Shown here: in pieces, positions 34,142-41,576 of the stretch
How the letters are laid out: the number at the start of each line of letters is the position of its first letter
Numbering within the stretch: the first letter of the stretch is position 1
NCBI RefSeq assembly: GCF_003286415.2
Contig: NZ_CP043450.1
Coordinates: 7,316,001 to 7,380,000 of the forward strand
Source of the DNA: Mucilaginibacter rubeus
GTDB lineage: Bacteria; Bacteroidota; Bacteroidia; Sphingobacteriales; Sphingobacteriaceae
Length of the DNA stretch: 64,000 bases
Reading direction: 5' to 3'
Made by a program: the position numbers and the translations under genes
The notes under the pieces: generated by a model
Told to the model about the DNA's origin: nothing
Seen by the model: the letters and a program-made list of their open reading frames with translations, nothing else
The model's database searches: none

Positions 34142-35437
34142 TTATTTTTTGAAGTATTTGAAATCTTTACCAATGAATTTAGCGTTAGCGCCTAATTCTT
34201 CTTCGATACGTAACAACTGGTTATATTTAGCGATCCTGTCTGAACGTGAAGCCGAGCCGGTTTTGATCTGACCGCAGTTTAATGCTACAGCGAGGTCAGC
34301 AATGGTTGAGTCTTCAGTTTCGCCCGAACGGTGGCTCATTACTGAAGTGAAACCGTTGGTTTGAGCTAAAGTAACCGCGTTGATAGTTTCGGTTAATGAA
34401 CCAATTTGATTTACTTTTACCAGGATTGAGTTAGCAATACCTTCGCTAACACCTCTTTGTAAACGTTTAGTGTTGGTTACAAATAAATCGTCACCTACTA
34501 ACTGAACTTTTTTACCGATTTTGTCGGTTAAGATTTTCCAACCTTCCCAATCGTCCTCGGCCATACCGTCTTCGATAGAGATAACAGGATATTTTTCAAC
34601 TAATTCGGCAAGGTAATCAGCTTGCTCAGCACTGGTACGGATAGCACCTTTTTCGCCTTCAAATTTAGTATAGTCGTATTTGCCGTCTTTGTAAAACTCG
34701 GAAGCAGCACAGTCAAACGCGATAAAGATATCTTCGCCTGCTTTGTAACCTGCTTTTTCAATAGCTTTCAAAATGGTTTCAACACCATCTTCAGTACCTT
34801 CAAAAGTTGGAGCAAAACCACCTTCGTCACCAACTGCAGTTGATAAACCGCGGTCATGAAGAATTTTTTTCAGGTTGTGGAATACTTCGGTACCCCAACG
34901 TAAAGCTTCAGAGAATGAAGGAGCGCCAACCGGCATGATCATAAACTCCTGGAATGCGATAGGAGCGTCAGAGTGTGAACCACCGTTTACGATGTTCATC
35001 ATCGGGATTGGCAAAGTGTTAGCGTTTACACCACCAATATAGCGGTATAAAGGCTGACGGCTTTCCTGAGCAGCAGCTTTAGCAACAGCTAATGAAACAC
35101 CTAATATAGCGTTAGCACCAATTTTACCTTTGTTTTCGGTACCGTCAATCTCAATCATTAAAGCGTCGATAGCATTTTGTTCAAACACATCAATACCTTT
35201 TAATTCAGGAGCTAAAATGTCATTTACATTGGCAACTGCTTTTAATACACCTTTACCCATGTATTTTGACTTGTCGTTGTCGCGAAGTTCAACAGCTTCG
35301 TGAACGCCGGTTGATGCACCTGATGGTACAGCAGCGCGACCGAATGCGCCATTCTCGGTTAAAACTTCTACCTCAATAGTAGGATTACCGCGAGAATCTA
35401 AAATCTGGCGGGCATGGACATCAATTATTATGCTCAT
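34142..35437 (-). CDS. eno: Enolase
   Basis: Enolase converts 2-phosphoglycerate to phosphoenolpyruvate in glycolysis. The 431-residue product shows the standard N-terminal ARQILDSRGNPTIEVEV, the AVPSGASTG loop, the metal site SIEDGMAEDDW and LVGDDLFVTN, and the catalytic SHRSGETEDSTIADLAV signature. Length is normal and no residue is missing. It has its own strong terminator and a ~360-bp upstream region that carries a palindromic repeat. Confidence 0.98.
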   Translation of the reverse strand: MSIIIDVHARQILDSRGNPTIEVEVLTENGAFGRAAVPSGASTGVHEAVELRDNDKSKYMGKGVLKAVANVNDILAPELKGIDVFEQNAIDALMIEIDGTENKGKIGANAILGVSLAVAKAAAQESRQPLYRYIGGVNANTLPIPMMNIVNGGSHSDAPIAFQEFMIMPVGAPSFSEALRWGTEVFHNLKKILHDRGLSTAVGDEGGFAPTFEGTEDGVETILKAIEKAGYKAGEDIFIAFDCAASEFYKDGKYDYTKFEGEKGAIRTSAEQADYLAELVEKYPVISIEDGMAEDDWEGWKILTDKIGKKVQLVGDDLFVTNTKRLQRGVSEGIANSILVKVNQIGSLTETINAVTLAQTNGFTSVMSHRSGETEDSTIADLAVALNCGQIKTGSASRSDRIAKYNQLLRIEEELGANAKFIGKDFKYFKK

Positions 35438-35799
35438 AGTGAATTGTCAGAGTGTGGTTTGAATGAATACTATTAATAACGGCGGCTAAGTTAATGTGTA
35501 AATAAGGAAAACGCAATTGAAATTTTGTATTTGTAACGATTATAGCCCCGTTAAGGTGCGATTTAACACGAATTTAATATAGAATGAGTGAATTTTTCAT
35601 AAAAACACAAGGTTTTGAACTGGATTGAGGGATTTTAGATCGGGTAGTGTTAAAATTGATGTGCTTTTCTATCCAGTCGTCGTGTCCCCACGACAACACG
35701 TATAATTGGTTGTCTGAACTCGAATTTGTTGAATTTGCCGAATTGACTGATGAATGATTCAATAAATTCAAATAATTCGTTTAATTCGAGTTCAGACAA
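35438..35799. other. Intergenic region upstream of eno
   Basis: Contains the eno promoter zone (35438-35580), a weakly AT-rich stretch without genes, and a TTGTCTGAACTCGAAT palindrome at its far end. The 65-codon frame 35574-35771 lies largely within repeat DNA and is not a gene. Confidence 0.6.
35710..35799. repeat. 90-bp palindromic repeat, TTGTCTGAACTCGAAT family, copy 2
   Basis: The arms TTGTCTGAACTCGAAT and ATTCGAGTTCAGACAA enclose an AT-rich interior that aligns with copy 1 (5608-5699) when reversed. The right end abuts the DUF2490 stop codon at 35800-35802 exactly. Confidence 0.88.
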
Positions 35800-36537
35800 T
35801 TAATCACTTGTAGTAGGTACATGTTCACGCTGCACAGCATTTTTGCGCTGAATGCGGTACATGAGTATCAGCATAATATTATCCTTATCGCTTTTAGCGG
35901 TTGTTGAATAATTGTACTGGTTGATCCAACCGGCTTGCAGGATCCACGATTTATCAAACTGGTAACCAAGGGCCGCCGAAATCCTGTTGCGTTCAAAATT
36001 AGGGACTTTATTATTCAGGAATACCTCGTCAAAAACCGATACAAACCAGGTTTTAGCAACAATTTTAGTGTTATTCAGAGGTACAAATACGTTAAGCCTG
36101 TAGCGGAAACGGTTACGGTAATCGCCGTTAACCCAGCGCTGCTCTACCCGGTAGCGGTGCTCCAGTTTTAAACGGTACAGGAACTGGTTACTGGTGATCT
36201 GTTCCCAAAAGCGGGTTTCGGTAATGGTGGGGCCTTTGCCGACATCCATGTAATCAAAAGTAGTGTAGCGGCCTGTGCCTAAAAGCGCAGTGAAGTTTTT
36301 ATCAATATCATAGCTCACGCCAGCTTTAACCTCATAGTATTGAAACTGGCTGAACACATTGTTTGTGCGTGTTTGAAACTCGGTATAACCACCCCATTTA
36401 TGCGTACTGTCACCAGGAAGTACTACAGTAGCTATTCCCCAGGTGCCAACTTTGGAGTCCTGGGCCTTAACATTAACTGAATGTATGGTTAATAAAAAGA
36501 ATACAATAGTTATTAAAATGGGATATCTCACTGTCAT
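35800..36537 (-). CDS. DUF2490 outer-membrane protein
   Basis: A 245-residue exported barrel-like protein with signal peptide (YPILITIVFFLLTIHSVNVKA) and the DUF2490 pattern (GTWGIATVVLPGDSTHKWG, LEHRYRVEQRWVNGDYRNRFRYR, LGYQFDKSWILQAGWINQYN). These proteins are predicted outer-membrane barrels of unknown role. Upstream (36584-36608) a perfect TTAATATT/AATATTAA inverted repeat may be an operator. Not obviously in an operon with the ABC genes, which end 120 bp away. Confidence 0.85.
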   Translation of the reverse strand: MTVRYPILITIVFFLLTIHSVNVKAQDSKVGTWGIATVVLPGDSTHKWGGYTEFQTRTNNVFSQFQYYEVKAGVSYDIDKNFTALLGTGRYTTFDYMDVGKGPTITETRFWEQITSNQFLYRLKLEHRYRVEQRWVNGDYRNRFRYRLNVFVPLNNTKIVAKTWFVSVFDEVFLNNKVPNFERNRISAALGYQFDKSWILQAGWINQYNYSTTAKSDKDNIMLILMYRIQRKNAVQREHVPTTSD

Positions 36538-36583
36538 TTAGGAATCTTTTTTACAAAAGTATTTCCTAAATGTTATCTCAATG

Positions 36584-36608
36584 TTAATATTGACAGTGTT
36601 AATATTAA
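36584..36608 (-). promoter_or_regulatory. Inverted repeat upstream of DUF2490 gene
   Basis: TTAATATT (36584-36591) and AATATTAA (36601-36608) are perfect inverses around a 9-bp spacer, 47 bp before the DUF2490 start codon. Operator-like; no cognate regulator is known. Confidence 0.4.
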
Positions 36609-36658
36609 ATTAATGTTAAGTTTTCAAAGTCATCCTTAGCCTTGATAACTTTAAAATA

Positions 36659-37783
36659 CTATTCCCATTTAAATGTTTTTACGGCTACCGCGTAAATGCC
36701 AACAAACCATGCCAACAATATCAGCAATTGGTGGGTAACATCACCTAAGCCCGCACCCTCGAAAGCTACTTTACGCATAGCATCGTTTAAATGCGTAAGT
36801 GGCAGTACTTTACTAATGTATTGCAGCCAGGTAGGGAAAGCAGTAATAGAAAAAAACGTGCCCGAAAGTAAAAACTGGGGCAGCGTAATGATATTAGAAA
36901 GTGGGGGGACTGAGCTTTCATTTTTGGCAATGCCCGATACCGTAAAGCCAAATCCCATGAAAATGATCAATCCAATGGCCGAAAGCACCAGCATATTAAG
37001 TACAGTGGTAACACCGTGGATCAGTGTAAAACCAAACATATAGTGCCCTACTAATATGATAAACAATGAGCCTAATAATGAAAAAGCAAGCCTTGCAATA
37101 GCCTCGCCCAAAACAATGCTGTAGCGCTTAACAGGAGTAGCAAAAAAACGCTTGATAACCAGTGTTAAACGTAAGCTCAAAAACACGAAAGCCGTACCAA
37201 AAACGCCGCTGCTTAATAATGAAAAGCCCAACTGCCCCGGTAAAATAAAGTCGATATATTTATACGGGCGACCGCTGATAGTTTCTTCTTTTAAATCGAT
37301 GAGGTTGGGAACTTTAACTGTTGTGTATGATTGAATCCGCTTCAATTCTTCTGATTGAATACGGTAAAAAATGTTATTCAGCGCCGATTTCAACACACTG
37401 CCTTTATCGCCCGATGCCTGGCTGTATTGCACATGAACGGTCATAGCTGCAGGTGGGGCAAAGGGTTTCAGGTCAAGAATGGCATCGATATTACCCTTTG
37501 CCAGGTTTTTGCTCATCTCATCGGCCGACTGATCGGTGATGAGGTGCATGATCTTATTTTTTTTCAGCGCCATATAAACCGGGTTATTGGCCGAGGTATC
37601 GCTGCTTTTAGCTAAGCCTACGTCTATCGACATGCCACCGCCGCCAATATTGGCAAAAACAATGATAAATATTAACGGGAAAGCCAGTGTAAACACCACC
37701 GCCGAAGGGCTGCGTAATATCGACCGGAAACTTGCCCGGGCAATAGCCAGGGTTGCTTTTGTATTGCTGTACTGTTTGTTCAT
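36659..37783 (-). CDS. ABC-2 type transporter permease
   Basis: A 374-residue membrane subunit. TM1 lies at ~22-45 (AVVFTLAFPLIFIIVFANIG), followed by a large periplasmic loop to ~175. Five further helices (~185-370) then follow, the usual ABC-2 layout seen in drug, polysaccharide or antibiotic exporters. SGTFFSITAFPTWLQYISKVLPLTHLNDAMR is the conserved late-helix region. It is encoded downstream of its ATPase on the same strand with a 146-bp gap containing three degenerate direct repeats. Substrate unknown. Confidence 0.92.
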   Translation of the reverse strand: MNKQYSNTKATLAIARASFRSILRSPSAVVFTLAFPLIFIIVFANIGGGGMSIDVGLAKSSDTSANNPVYMALKKNKIMHLITDQSADEMSKNLAKGNIDAILDLKPFAPPAAMTVHVQYSQASGDKGSVLKSALNNIFYRIQSEELKRIQSYTTVKVPNLIDLKEETISGRPYKYIDFILPGQLGFSLLSSGVFGTAFVFLSLRLTLVIKRFFATPVKRYSIVLGEAIARLAFSLLGSLFIILVGHYMFGFTLIHGVTTVLNMLVLSAIGLIIFMGFGFTVSGIAKNESSVPPLSNIITLPQFLLSGTFFSITAFPTWLQYISKVLPLTHLNDAMRKVAFEGAGLGDVTHQLLILLAWFVGIYAVAVKTFKWE

Positions 37784-37791
37784 TAATTTAT

Positions 37792-37895
37792 ATCATTTTG
37801 CCTGCCGGCGTCATTAGGTCATTTAGTCATTTTTGCCTGTCGGCGTCACTATATCATTTTGCCTGGGGCGTCATTAGGTCATTGAGCATTTTGGC
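37792..37895. repeat. Three degenerate ~30-bp direct repeats
   Basis: ATCATTTTGCCTGCCGGCG, GTCATTTTTGCCTGTCGGCG and ATCATTTTGCCTGGGGCG each lead into GTCA-T-AGGTCATT. They fill the gap between the ABC ATPase and permease genes. Confidence 0.75.
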
Positions 37896-37929
37896 CTGCT
37901 AACTGCAAACTCAGAACTGCCAACTGGAA

Positions 37930-38694
37930 TTACCCTTCCCGCCATTCCTTCCCGGTGAGGTTAATAAATACGTCCTCGAGGTTGGCGAGCTTTACCTGCT
38001 TTTTGCGCTCGAAGCCGGAGGCTACAAGCTCGTCGATAAAATGGTCGGGGGTGTCAATACCGATGATGTGACCACCGTCAACAAAGGCAACACGGTCGCA
38101 CAGTACTTCGGCTTCGTCCATATAGTGGGTGGTGATCACCACGGTTGTGCCCTGGTCGCGGATCTCGCGGATCAAATCCCAAAGGTTGCGGCGGGCCTGC
38201 GGGTCGAGGCCGGTTGTGGGCTCATCTAAAAATATGATCCTCGGGTTATTGATCAGCGTAGTGGCGATAGAAAAACGCTGTTTTTGCCCGCCCGAGAGGT
38301 CTTTATATTTAGCTTTGGCTTTATCGGTAAGCGCTACTTTTTCCAGCATCTCCATCGGGGTTTTATCGATGCCATATAAGCCCGAAAATAGTACGATGAG
38401 TTCCGAAAGATTAAGATTGGGATAATAACCGGCGGCTTGTAACTGTACGCCTATACGCTTTTTGATACTATCGGCATCGGTTTCGATGTCGAAACCATCA
38501 ACTACTATACTGCCAGATGTTTTATCACGAAGGGTTTCAATAATTTCGAGTGTAGTGGTTTTACCTGCGCCGTTGGGACCAAGCAGGCCGAAGATCTCGC
38601 CTTCATAAACTTCAAAACTAATGCCTTTAACGGCTGCAAAATCGCCATAGTTTTTTACCAGGTTGTTTACAGTGATGATAGGTTGTTTTGTCAT
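37930..38694 (-). CDS. ABC transporter ATP-binding protein
   Basis: A 254-residue ATPase subunit of the ABC-2 exporter. Walker A is GPNGAGKT (39-46), the signature LSGGQ (133-137) and Walker B FLDEPT (155-160) with TGLDP after it; the H-loop is TTHYMDEAE. I start at MTKQPIITV (38694); the longer frame would overlap a regulatory repeat region. Two CGGTGAA repeats 21 bp apart lie 43-71 bp upstream, a LytTR-type site. It precedes the permease gene in the same operon. Confidence 0.93.
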   Translation of the reverse strand: MTKQPIITVNNLVKNYGDFAAVKGISFEVYEGEIFGLLGPNGAGKTTTLEIIETLRDKTSGSIVVDGFDIETDADSIKKRIGVQLQAAGYYPNLNLSELIVLFSGLYGIDKTPMEMLEKVALTDKAKAKYKDLSGGQKQRFSIATTLINNPRIIFLDEPTTGLDPQARRNLWDLIREIRDQGTTVVITTHYMDEAEVLCDRVAFVDGGHIIGIDTPDHFIDELVASGFERKKQVKLANLEDVFINLTGKEWREG

Positions 38695-38737
38695 AGGGTA
38701 AAAATGCATCAGATTCATGAAATAACCATGAGTTTTT

Positions 38738-38765
38738 CGGTGAACTACATAATTTTTACGGTGAA
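38738..38765 (-). promoter_or_regulatory. LytTR-like direct repeat pair upstream of ABC operon
   Basis: CGGTGAA at 38738-38744 and again at 38759-38765, exactly 21 bp apart (two helical turns). LytTR regulators bind such phased direct repeats. The site lies 43 bp before the ABC ATPase start codon. Regulator identity is inferred only from geometry. Confidence 0.5.
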
Positions 38766-38821
38766 AGGCGGAGTTTTAAAAGGGGCGTCATTGCTGTAAG
38801 CCAATTGTACGCTCTACAACA

Positions 38822-38916
38822 CGTCATTGCGAGGAACGAAGCAATCCTCGGCTTGCAGAGAGGCTATTTAAGTTCATCCTGTATAGTTTGGGATTGCTTC
38901 GTACCTCGCAATGACG
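38822..38916. repeat. GTCATTGCGAGG-family palindromic repeat, copy E
   Basis: CGTCATTGCGAGGAACGAAG at the left is mirrored by GCTTCGTACCTCGCAATGACG-type sequence at the right, with GCAATCC/GGATTGC pairing inside. Confidence 0.9.
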
Positions 38917-38970
38917 ATAGGGAGATACTTATTTTTAATTATTCAGACCGCACCCTTGGTAAAGAAAATG

Positions 38971-39005
38971 AAAAAGCCCGGATGCTCATCATCCAGGCTA
39001 AAAAA
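38971..39005 (-). terminator. Rho-independent terminator after DUF2945 gene
   Basis: Stem AGCCCGGATG (38975-38984) / CATCCAGGCT (38990-38999) with A/T runs on both sides. It lies about 35 bp downstream of the DUF2945 stop codon. Confidence 0.82.
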
Positions 39006-39035
39006 TACTCTCCGTAAATATTCCCCTTTGGGGAA

Positions 39036-39242
39036 TTAGGGGGCCTTTAATTCACTTTCAGATTTCAGCACTCTGCTGCCGTTTTTCTGTTCAATTTCAT
39101 AAGCGGGCTCCTCTTTGCTGGCGTTGCGTTTAACTTTCGCGCCTTTTATATTTTTGCTTACCGGCTTGTCGTGCTTCTTGACGATATGGCCTTCAGCCTC
39201 TGATTTTCCCCATTTCCAGGTTACTTCATCTCCCTTTTTCAT
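39036..39242 (-). CDS. DUF2945 (HVA1, TUDOR-like) small protein
   Basis: A 68-residue basic protein matching the hypervirulence-associated TUDOR domain family (DUF2945): MKKGDEVTWKWGKSEAEGHI, VKRNASKEEPAYEIEQKNG and a C-terminal VLKSESELK. The domain is a small SH3-like barrel of uncertain role. It has its own terminator downstream. Upstream lies a tiny peptide ORF at 39327-39425. Confidence 0.85.
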   Translation of the reverse strand: MKKGDEVTWKWGKSEAEGHIVKKHDKPVSKNIKGAKVKRNASKEEPAYEIEQKNGSRVLKSESELKAP

Positions 39243-39326
39243 ACACTTTACCTTTTCTGATTAACGTATAGGGTTTGTTATTGATTTAACAAAGATGAAA
39301 TAACCATCCCTCGGGGTGCCGGGACA

Positions 39327-39425
39327 TTATTTTATTAAATGACCGATTGAGTGGGCGATAGCTACGGCATGTTCCGCGGCTTTCATAACTAAATGGATCA
39401 ATTGAATTGCAAGTAGAGTTTTCAT
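39327..39425 (-). CDS. Tiny peptide ORF (32 residues), candidate LytTR-regulated peptide
   Basis: ATG at 39425, TAA at 39327. The peptide begins MKTLLAIQLIHLVMK, has a central EH pair (residues 18-19) and ends GHLIK. It is short, hydrophobic and His-rich, with amphipathic spacing. It resembles the other tiny ORF at 41358-41453: both start MKT, both have EH followed by exactly 13 residues, and both end in L-(I/V)-(K/N). A leader AACAACAACAAATAA typical of Bacteroidota translation starts precedes the ATG. Direct repeats 21 bp apart lie ~90 bp upstream. Whether it is expressed is unknown. Confidence 0.4.
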   Translation of the reverse strand: MKTLLAIQLIHLVMKAAEHAVAIAHSIGHLIK

Positions 39426-39514
39426 GGCATTTATTTGTTGTTGTTTAGTGACCCAAAATTGCGCATAAAAGGCACCCTGCCGTTAGGTTTATTAGGCGAA
39501 GCAAGCGCGCTTAT

Positions 39515-39573
39515 CGGTAAACAGGGGTAAAACATCGGAGAAATGCCGGTAAAAAATTGCTGCTGTCGGTAAA
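39515..39573 (-). promoter_or_regulatory. Four CGGTAAA-like direct repeats upstream of peptide ORF
   Basis: CGGTAAA at 39515, CGGAGAA at 39536 (21 bp later), CGGTAAA at 39547 and at 39567 (20 bp later). Two helically phased pairs, comparable to the pairs at 38738 and 41511. Confidence 0.45.
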
Positions 39574-39709
39574 ACTTCCCGGAATGAAAAAGGGCAATGT
39601 TGGCAATTGGGTTGAAATATTTTGCCTGATGCCCATTTTTATAGATCAATGATTTTGTTACTTTTATTCTAAATAAGTACACAATTATCACCTAATTAAT
39701 TATCACTAA

Positions 39710-41281
39710 ATGAAAAAGACTGCCTTGTTGGTCGTGTTAATGCTATTGTGCGGCATCATTGTAAAAGCACAATTTAAATTTCTTGCCGAAAGCCCGGCCT
39801 TCGAAGAGCCAGAGGCCGGGAGAGCCAAAATACTTCAGCTCAAAAATGGCTATACCATGTTTATTCTTATTGATCATAAAAAAGGAATGAACATCCGGAT
39901 ATATAATGCAGCACATCAGGAAACGGCCATAACTCATGTTGATGCATCATTCGGCAGTATTAATGCAGGCGTTATTGCGGTTTTTGAACTGGCCGGTGAT
40001 GTTGTTATGATGATCAATGTAATTGATTCCCGTACACCTATGTTGTACCGTATTGTAATTGATGGTAAAACCGGCAATGTAAAGGACGACAAAAAAATAG
40101 CAGAGGTAAGTAAAAGAGGTGTTTTTTTCGGCGAATCTGATGTTATATATGGTGGTTTGACGGCTCCTGACTTTTATGTACAGAAAGACCCCAACAGCGA
40201 CAATTATGCTGTTGTAATATTTAACCGGTTTGAATCCGAACAAAGTAAACGGATTGAGATTATTGCTTACGGCAGTGATAACAAAGAGATTAACCGGGCT
40301 TTTTATTCATCTCCGGAAGAAAAATATAAATACCTGCGCTGTGTGGACATGGCTGTTATTGGCACCGAGAAAGTGAGCCTGTTGATTTATGGTTACAATA
40401 CCCGGGGGGCTACAGCTAAAGATAGGTCGCTTATTTTGGCAAATTTAGATAAGGGAGAAAAATCTGTAAGCTTTACTGAGCTCGATTTTTCAAAAGATCT
40501 TATAGTTTACCAGGGAATTGTTCGCTATAACCCGGTCATGAAATCATTAATCTTGTTAACACTGGTAAAAGAGAAAAGCAGAGACAACGGTTATATCCCC
40601 ATTATGGCTTTTGTTGACCCTTATGCAAAAAAAATAAACAGGGTTAATGTCGTTTCGCCTTCCGACCGGCTCAATCAGTATTCAAAAAAAGGATTCAGTG
40701 GCTTGCCGCAAAACCTGTATTTAAATGATGACGGCACATTTAGTATGGTATCTGAAGAAATGAAGACGCTGTTACAAGGCAGGTATGCTAAAACAACTTT
40801 GGGCGATTTGGCCATAGTAAATTACAGCAAAACGGGTGAGTTTATCAATGACTACCTTATACGCAAGGATCAAGAGTTGCCAAATTGGTATCTAAATCCT
40901 TTTTATCAATGGGAGCGTGAGGGGACATTGCAGGTATTGGGAGATGGAAATCAATTTAAACCATTTGCATTTTTGAGTGCAGGGCCTAAAAGTTTTGTTT
41001 TGTTTAATGATACCGAAAGAAATAACGATGCCCTGGAAAAAGGTAGCCTGGTGACTGTTAAAGGGGTTAGCAATTGCGACGGTTTTTACTATCCGCTTAA
41101 AGGCGCCGATCCTATTTTAAAACGTGATTACGTGTTTGGCAATCCCGCAGGTAAGCGTGATCATGATCTCGCGTTATTCTCCGTATCCGACTATGATCGG
41201 AAAAACAATGTTTATGTAACACTAAAGCTTGAGAACCAACACGGAAATAAAGGAGTTAAATTGGTTTGGCTGCAGCCGTAA
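39710..41281 (+). CDS. Large secreted hypothetical protein
   Basis: A 523-residue exported protein with signal peptide MKKTALLVVLMLLCGIIVKA. The mature part shows repeated beta-strand blocks (ILQLKNGYTMFILID, AVFELAGDVVMMINV, NYAVVIFNRFE, VSLLIYGYNT, KSLILLTLV), compatible with a beta-propeller-type fold. I do not recognise a named family. No catalytic motif, TPR or membrane segment beyond the signal is visible. It stands alone on the plus strand between two minus-strand peptide ORFs and ends at a strong terminator. Confidence 0.7.
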   Translation: MKKTALLVVLMLLCGIIVKAQFKFLAESPAFEEPEAGRAKILQLKNGYTMFILIDHKKGMNIRIYNAAHQETAITHVDASFGSINAGVIAVFELAGDVVMMINVIDSRTPMLYRIVIDGKTGNVKDDKKIAEVSKRGVFFGESDVIYGGLTAPDFYVQKDPNSDNYAVVIFNRFESEQSKRIEIIAYGSDNKEINRAFYSSPEEKYKYLRCVDMAVIGTEKVSLLIYGYNTRGATAKDRSLILANLDKGEKSVSFTELDFSKDLIVYQGIVRYNPVMKSLILLTLVKEKSRDNGYIPIMAFVDPYAKKINRVNVVSPSDRLNQYSKKGFSGLPQNLYLNDDGTFSMVSEEMKTLLQGRYAKTTLGDLAIVNYSKTGEFINDYLIRKDQELPNWYLNPFYQWEREGTLQVLGDGNQFKPFAFLSAGPKSFVLFNDTERNNDALEKGSLVTVKGVSNCDGFYYPLKGADPILKRDYVFGNPAGKRDHDLALFSVSDYDRKNNVYVTLKLENQHGNKGVKLVWLQP

Positions 41282-41294
41282 GGTAATGTTTACC

Positions 41295-41339
41295 AAACAC
41301 AAAAGCCGCTTTACAATTAATAAAGCGGCTTTTGTGTTT
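41295..41339. terminator. Bidirectional terminator
   Basis: Nineteen-bp stem from AAACACAAAAGCCGCTTTA (41295-41313) and TAAAGCGGCTTTTGTGTTT (41321-41339), 14 bp after the stop of the secreted protein. It also lies 19 bp beyond the stop of the minus-strand peptide ORF, so it could end both transcripts. Confidence 0.9.
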
Positions 41340-41357
41340 TCATAGGTAGCTGATATA

Positions 41358-41453
41358 TCAATTAACCAGGTTAGTTAATGCCTGGATAACCATGATGCTG
41401 TGCTCCTGCAAGATGACTATAACAGCTATAAGTGGATTGTAAAATGTTTTCAT
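41358..41453 (-). CDS. Tiny peptide ORF (31 residues), second member of the pair
   Basis: ATG at 41453, TGA at 41358. It begins MKTFYNPLIAVIVILQ and ends ALTNLVN, with EH at residues 17-18. Alignment on EH with the peptide at 39327-39425 gives equal tail length and shared hydrophobic positions. The hydrophobic stretch LIAVIVIL could be a membrane-interacting segment. The ORF is bounded downstream by a terminator and upstream by two GGTGAA repeats 21 bp apart, which together look like a complete small transcription unit. Not confirmed as expressed. Confidence 0.42.
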   Translation of the reverse strand: MKTFYNPLIAVIVILQEHSIMVIQALTNLVN

Positions 41454-41510
41454 GATAATGTTATTTGCCGCAAATATGTGCCCCCGGCTTTTTATTAAAC
41501 AGATATTTTA

Positions 41511-41537
41511 GGTGAAACGGCACAAAATGTCGGTGAA
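41511..41537 (-). promoter_or_regulatory. LytTR-like direct repeat pair upstream of peptide ORF
   Basis: GGTGAA at 41511-41516 and 41532-41537, 21 bp apart, 58 bp before the peptide start codon. Same core and spacing as the pair at 38738-38765. Confidence 0.5.
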
Positions 41538-41576
41538 CGCATGATCAATATGGGATAGCGGCTATAAAAGAAGCTT

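Larger units (their letters stand above)
38695..39035. other. Gap upstream of ABC operon: regulatory repeats, palindrome, terminator
   Basis: 340 bp without a gene. It contains the 21-bp-phased direct repeats (38738-38765), a GTCATTGCGAGG palindrome (38822-38916) and the terminator of the DUF2945 gene. A further small hairpin TTCCCC-TTT-GGGGAA lies at about 39019-39033. Confidence 0.6.
39243..39709. other. Gap containing a tiny peptide ORF and phased repeats
   Basis: 467 bp between the DUF2945 gene and the secreted protein at 39710. It holds the 32-codon ORF at 39327-39425 and the phased direct repeats at 39515-39573. An 86-codon frame on the minus strand (39431-39691) would read through the regulatory repeats and is not credited. 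Confidence 0.5.

Noticed and set aside
35574..35771. 65-codon frame near the eno upstream region
   Set aside because: Mostly inside the TTGTCTGAACTCGAAT palindrome; the repeat explains the open frame.
39431..39691. 86-codon frame on the minus strand upstream of the 32-residue peptide ORF
   Set aside because: Codes through the phased regulatory repeats, with no recognisable structure and low-complexity composition.
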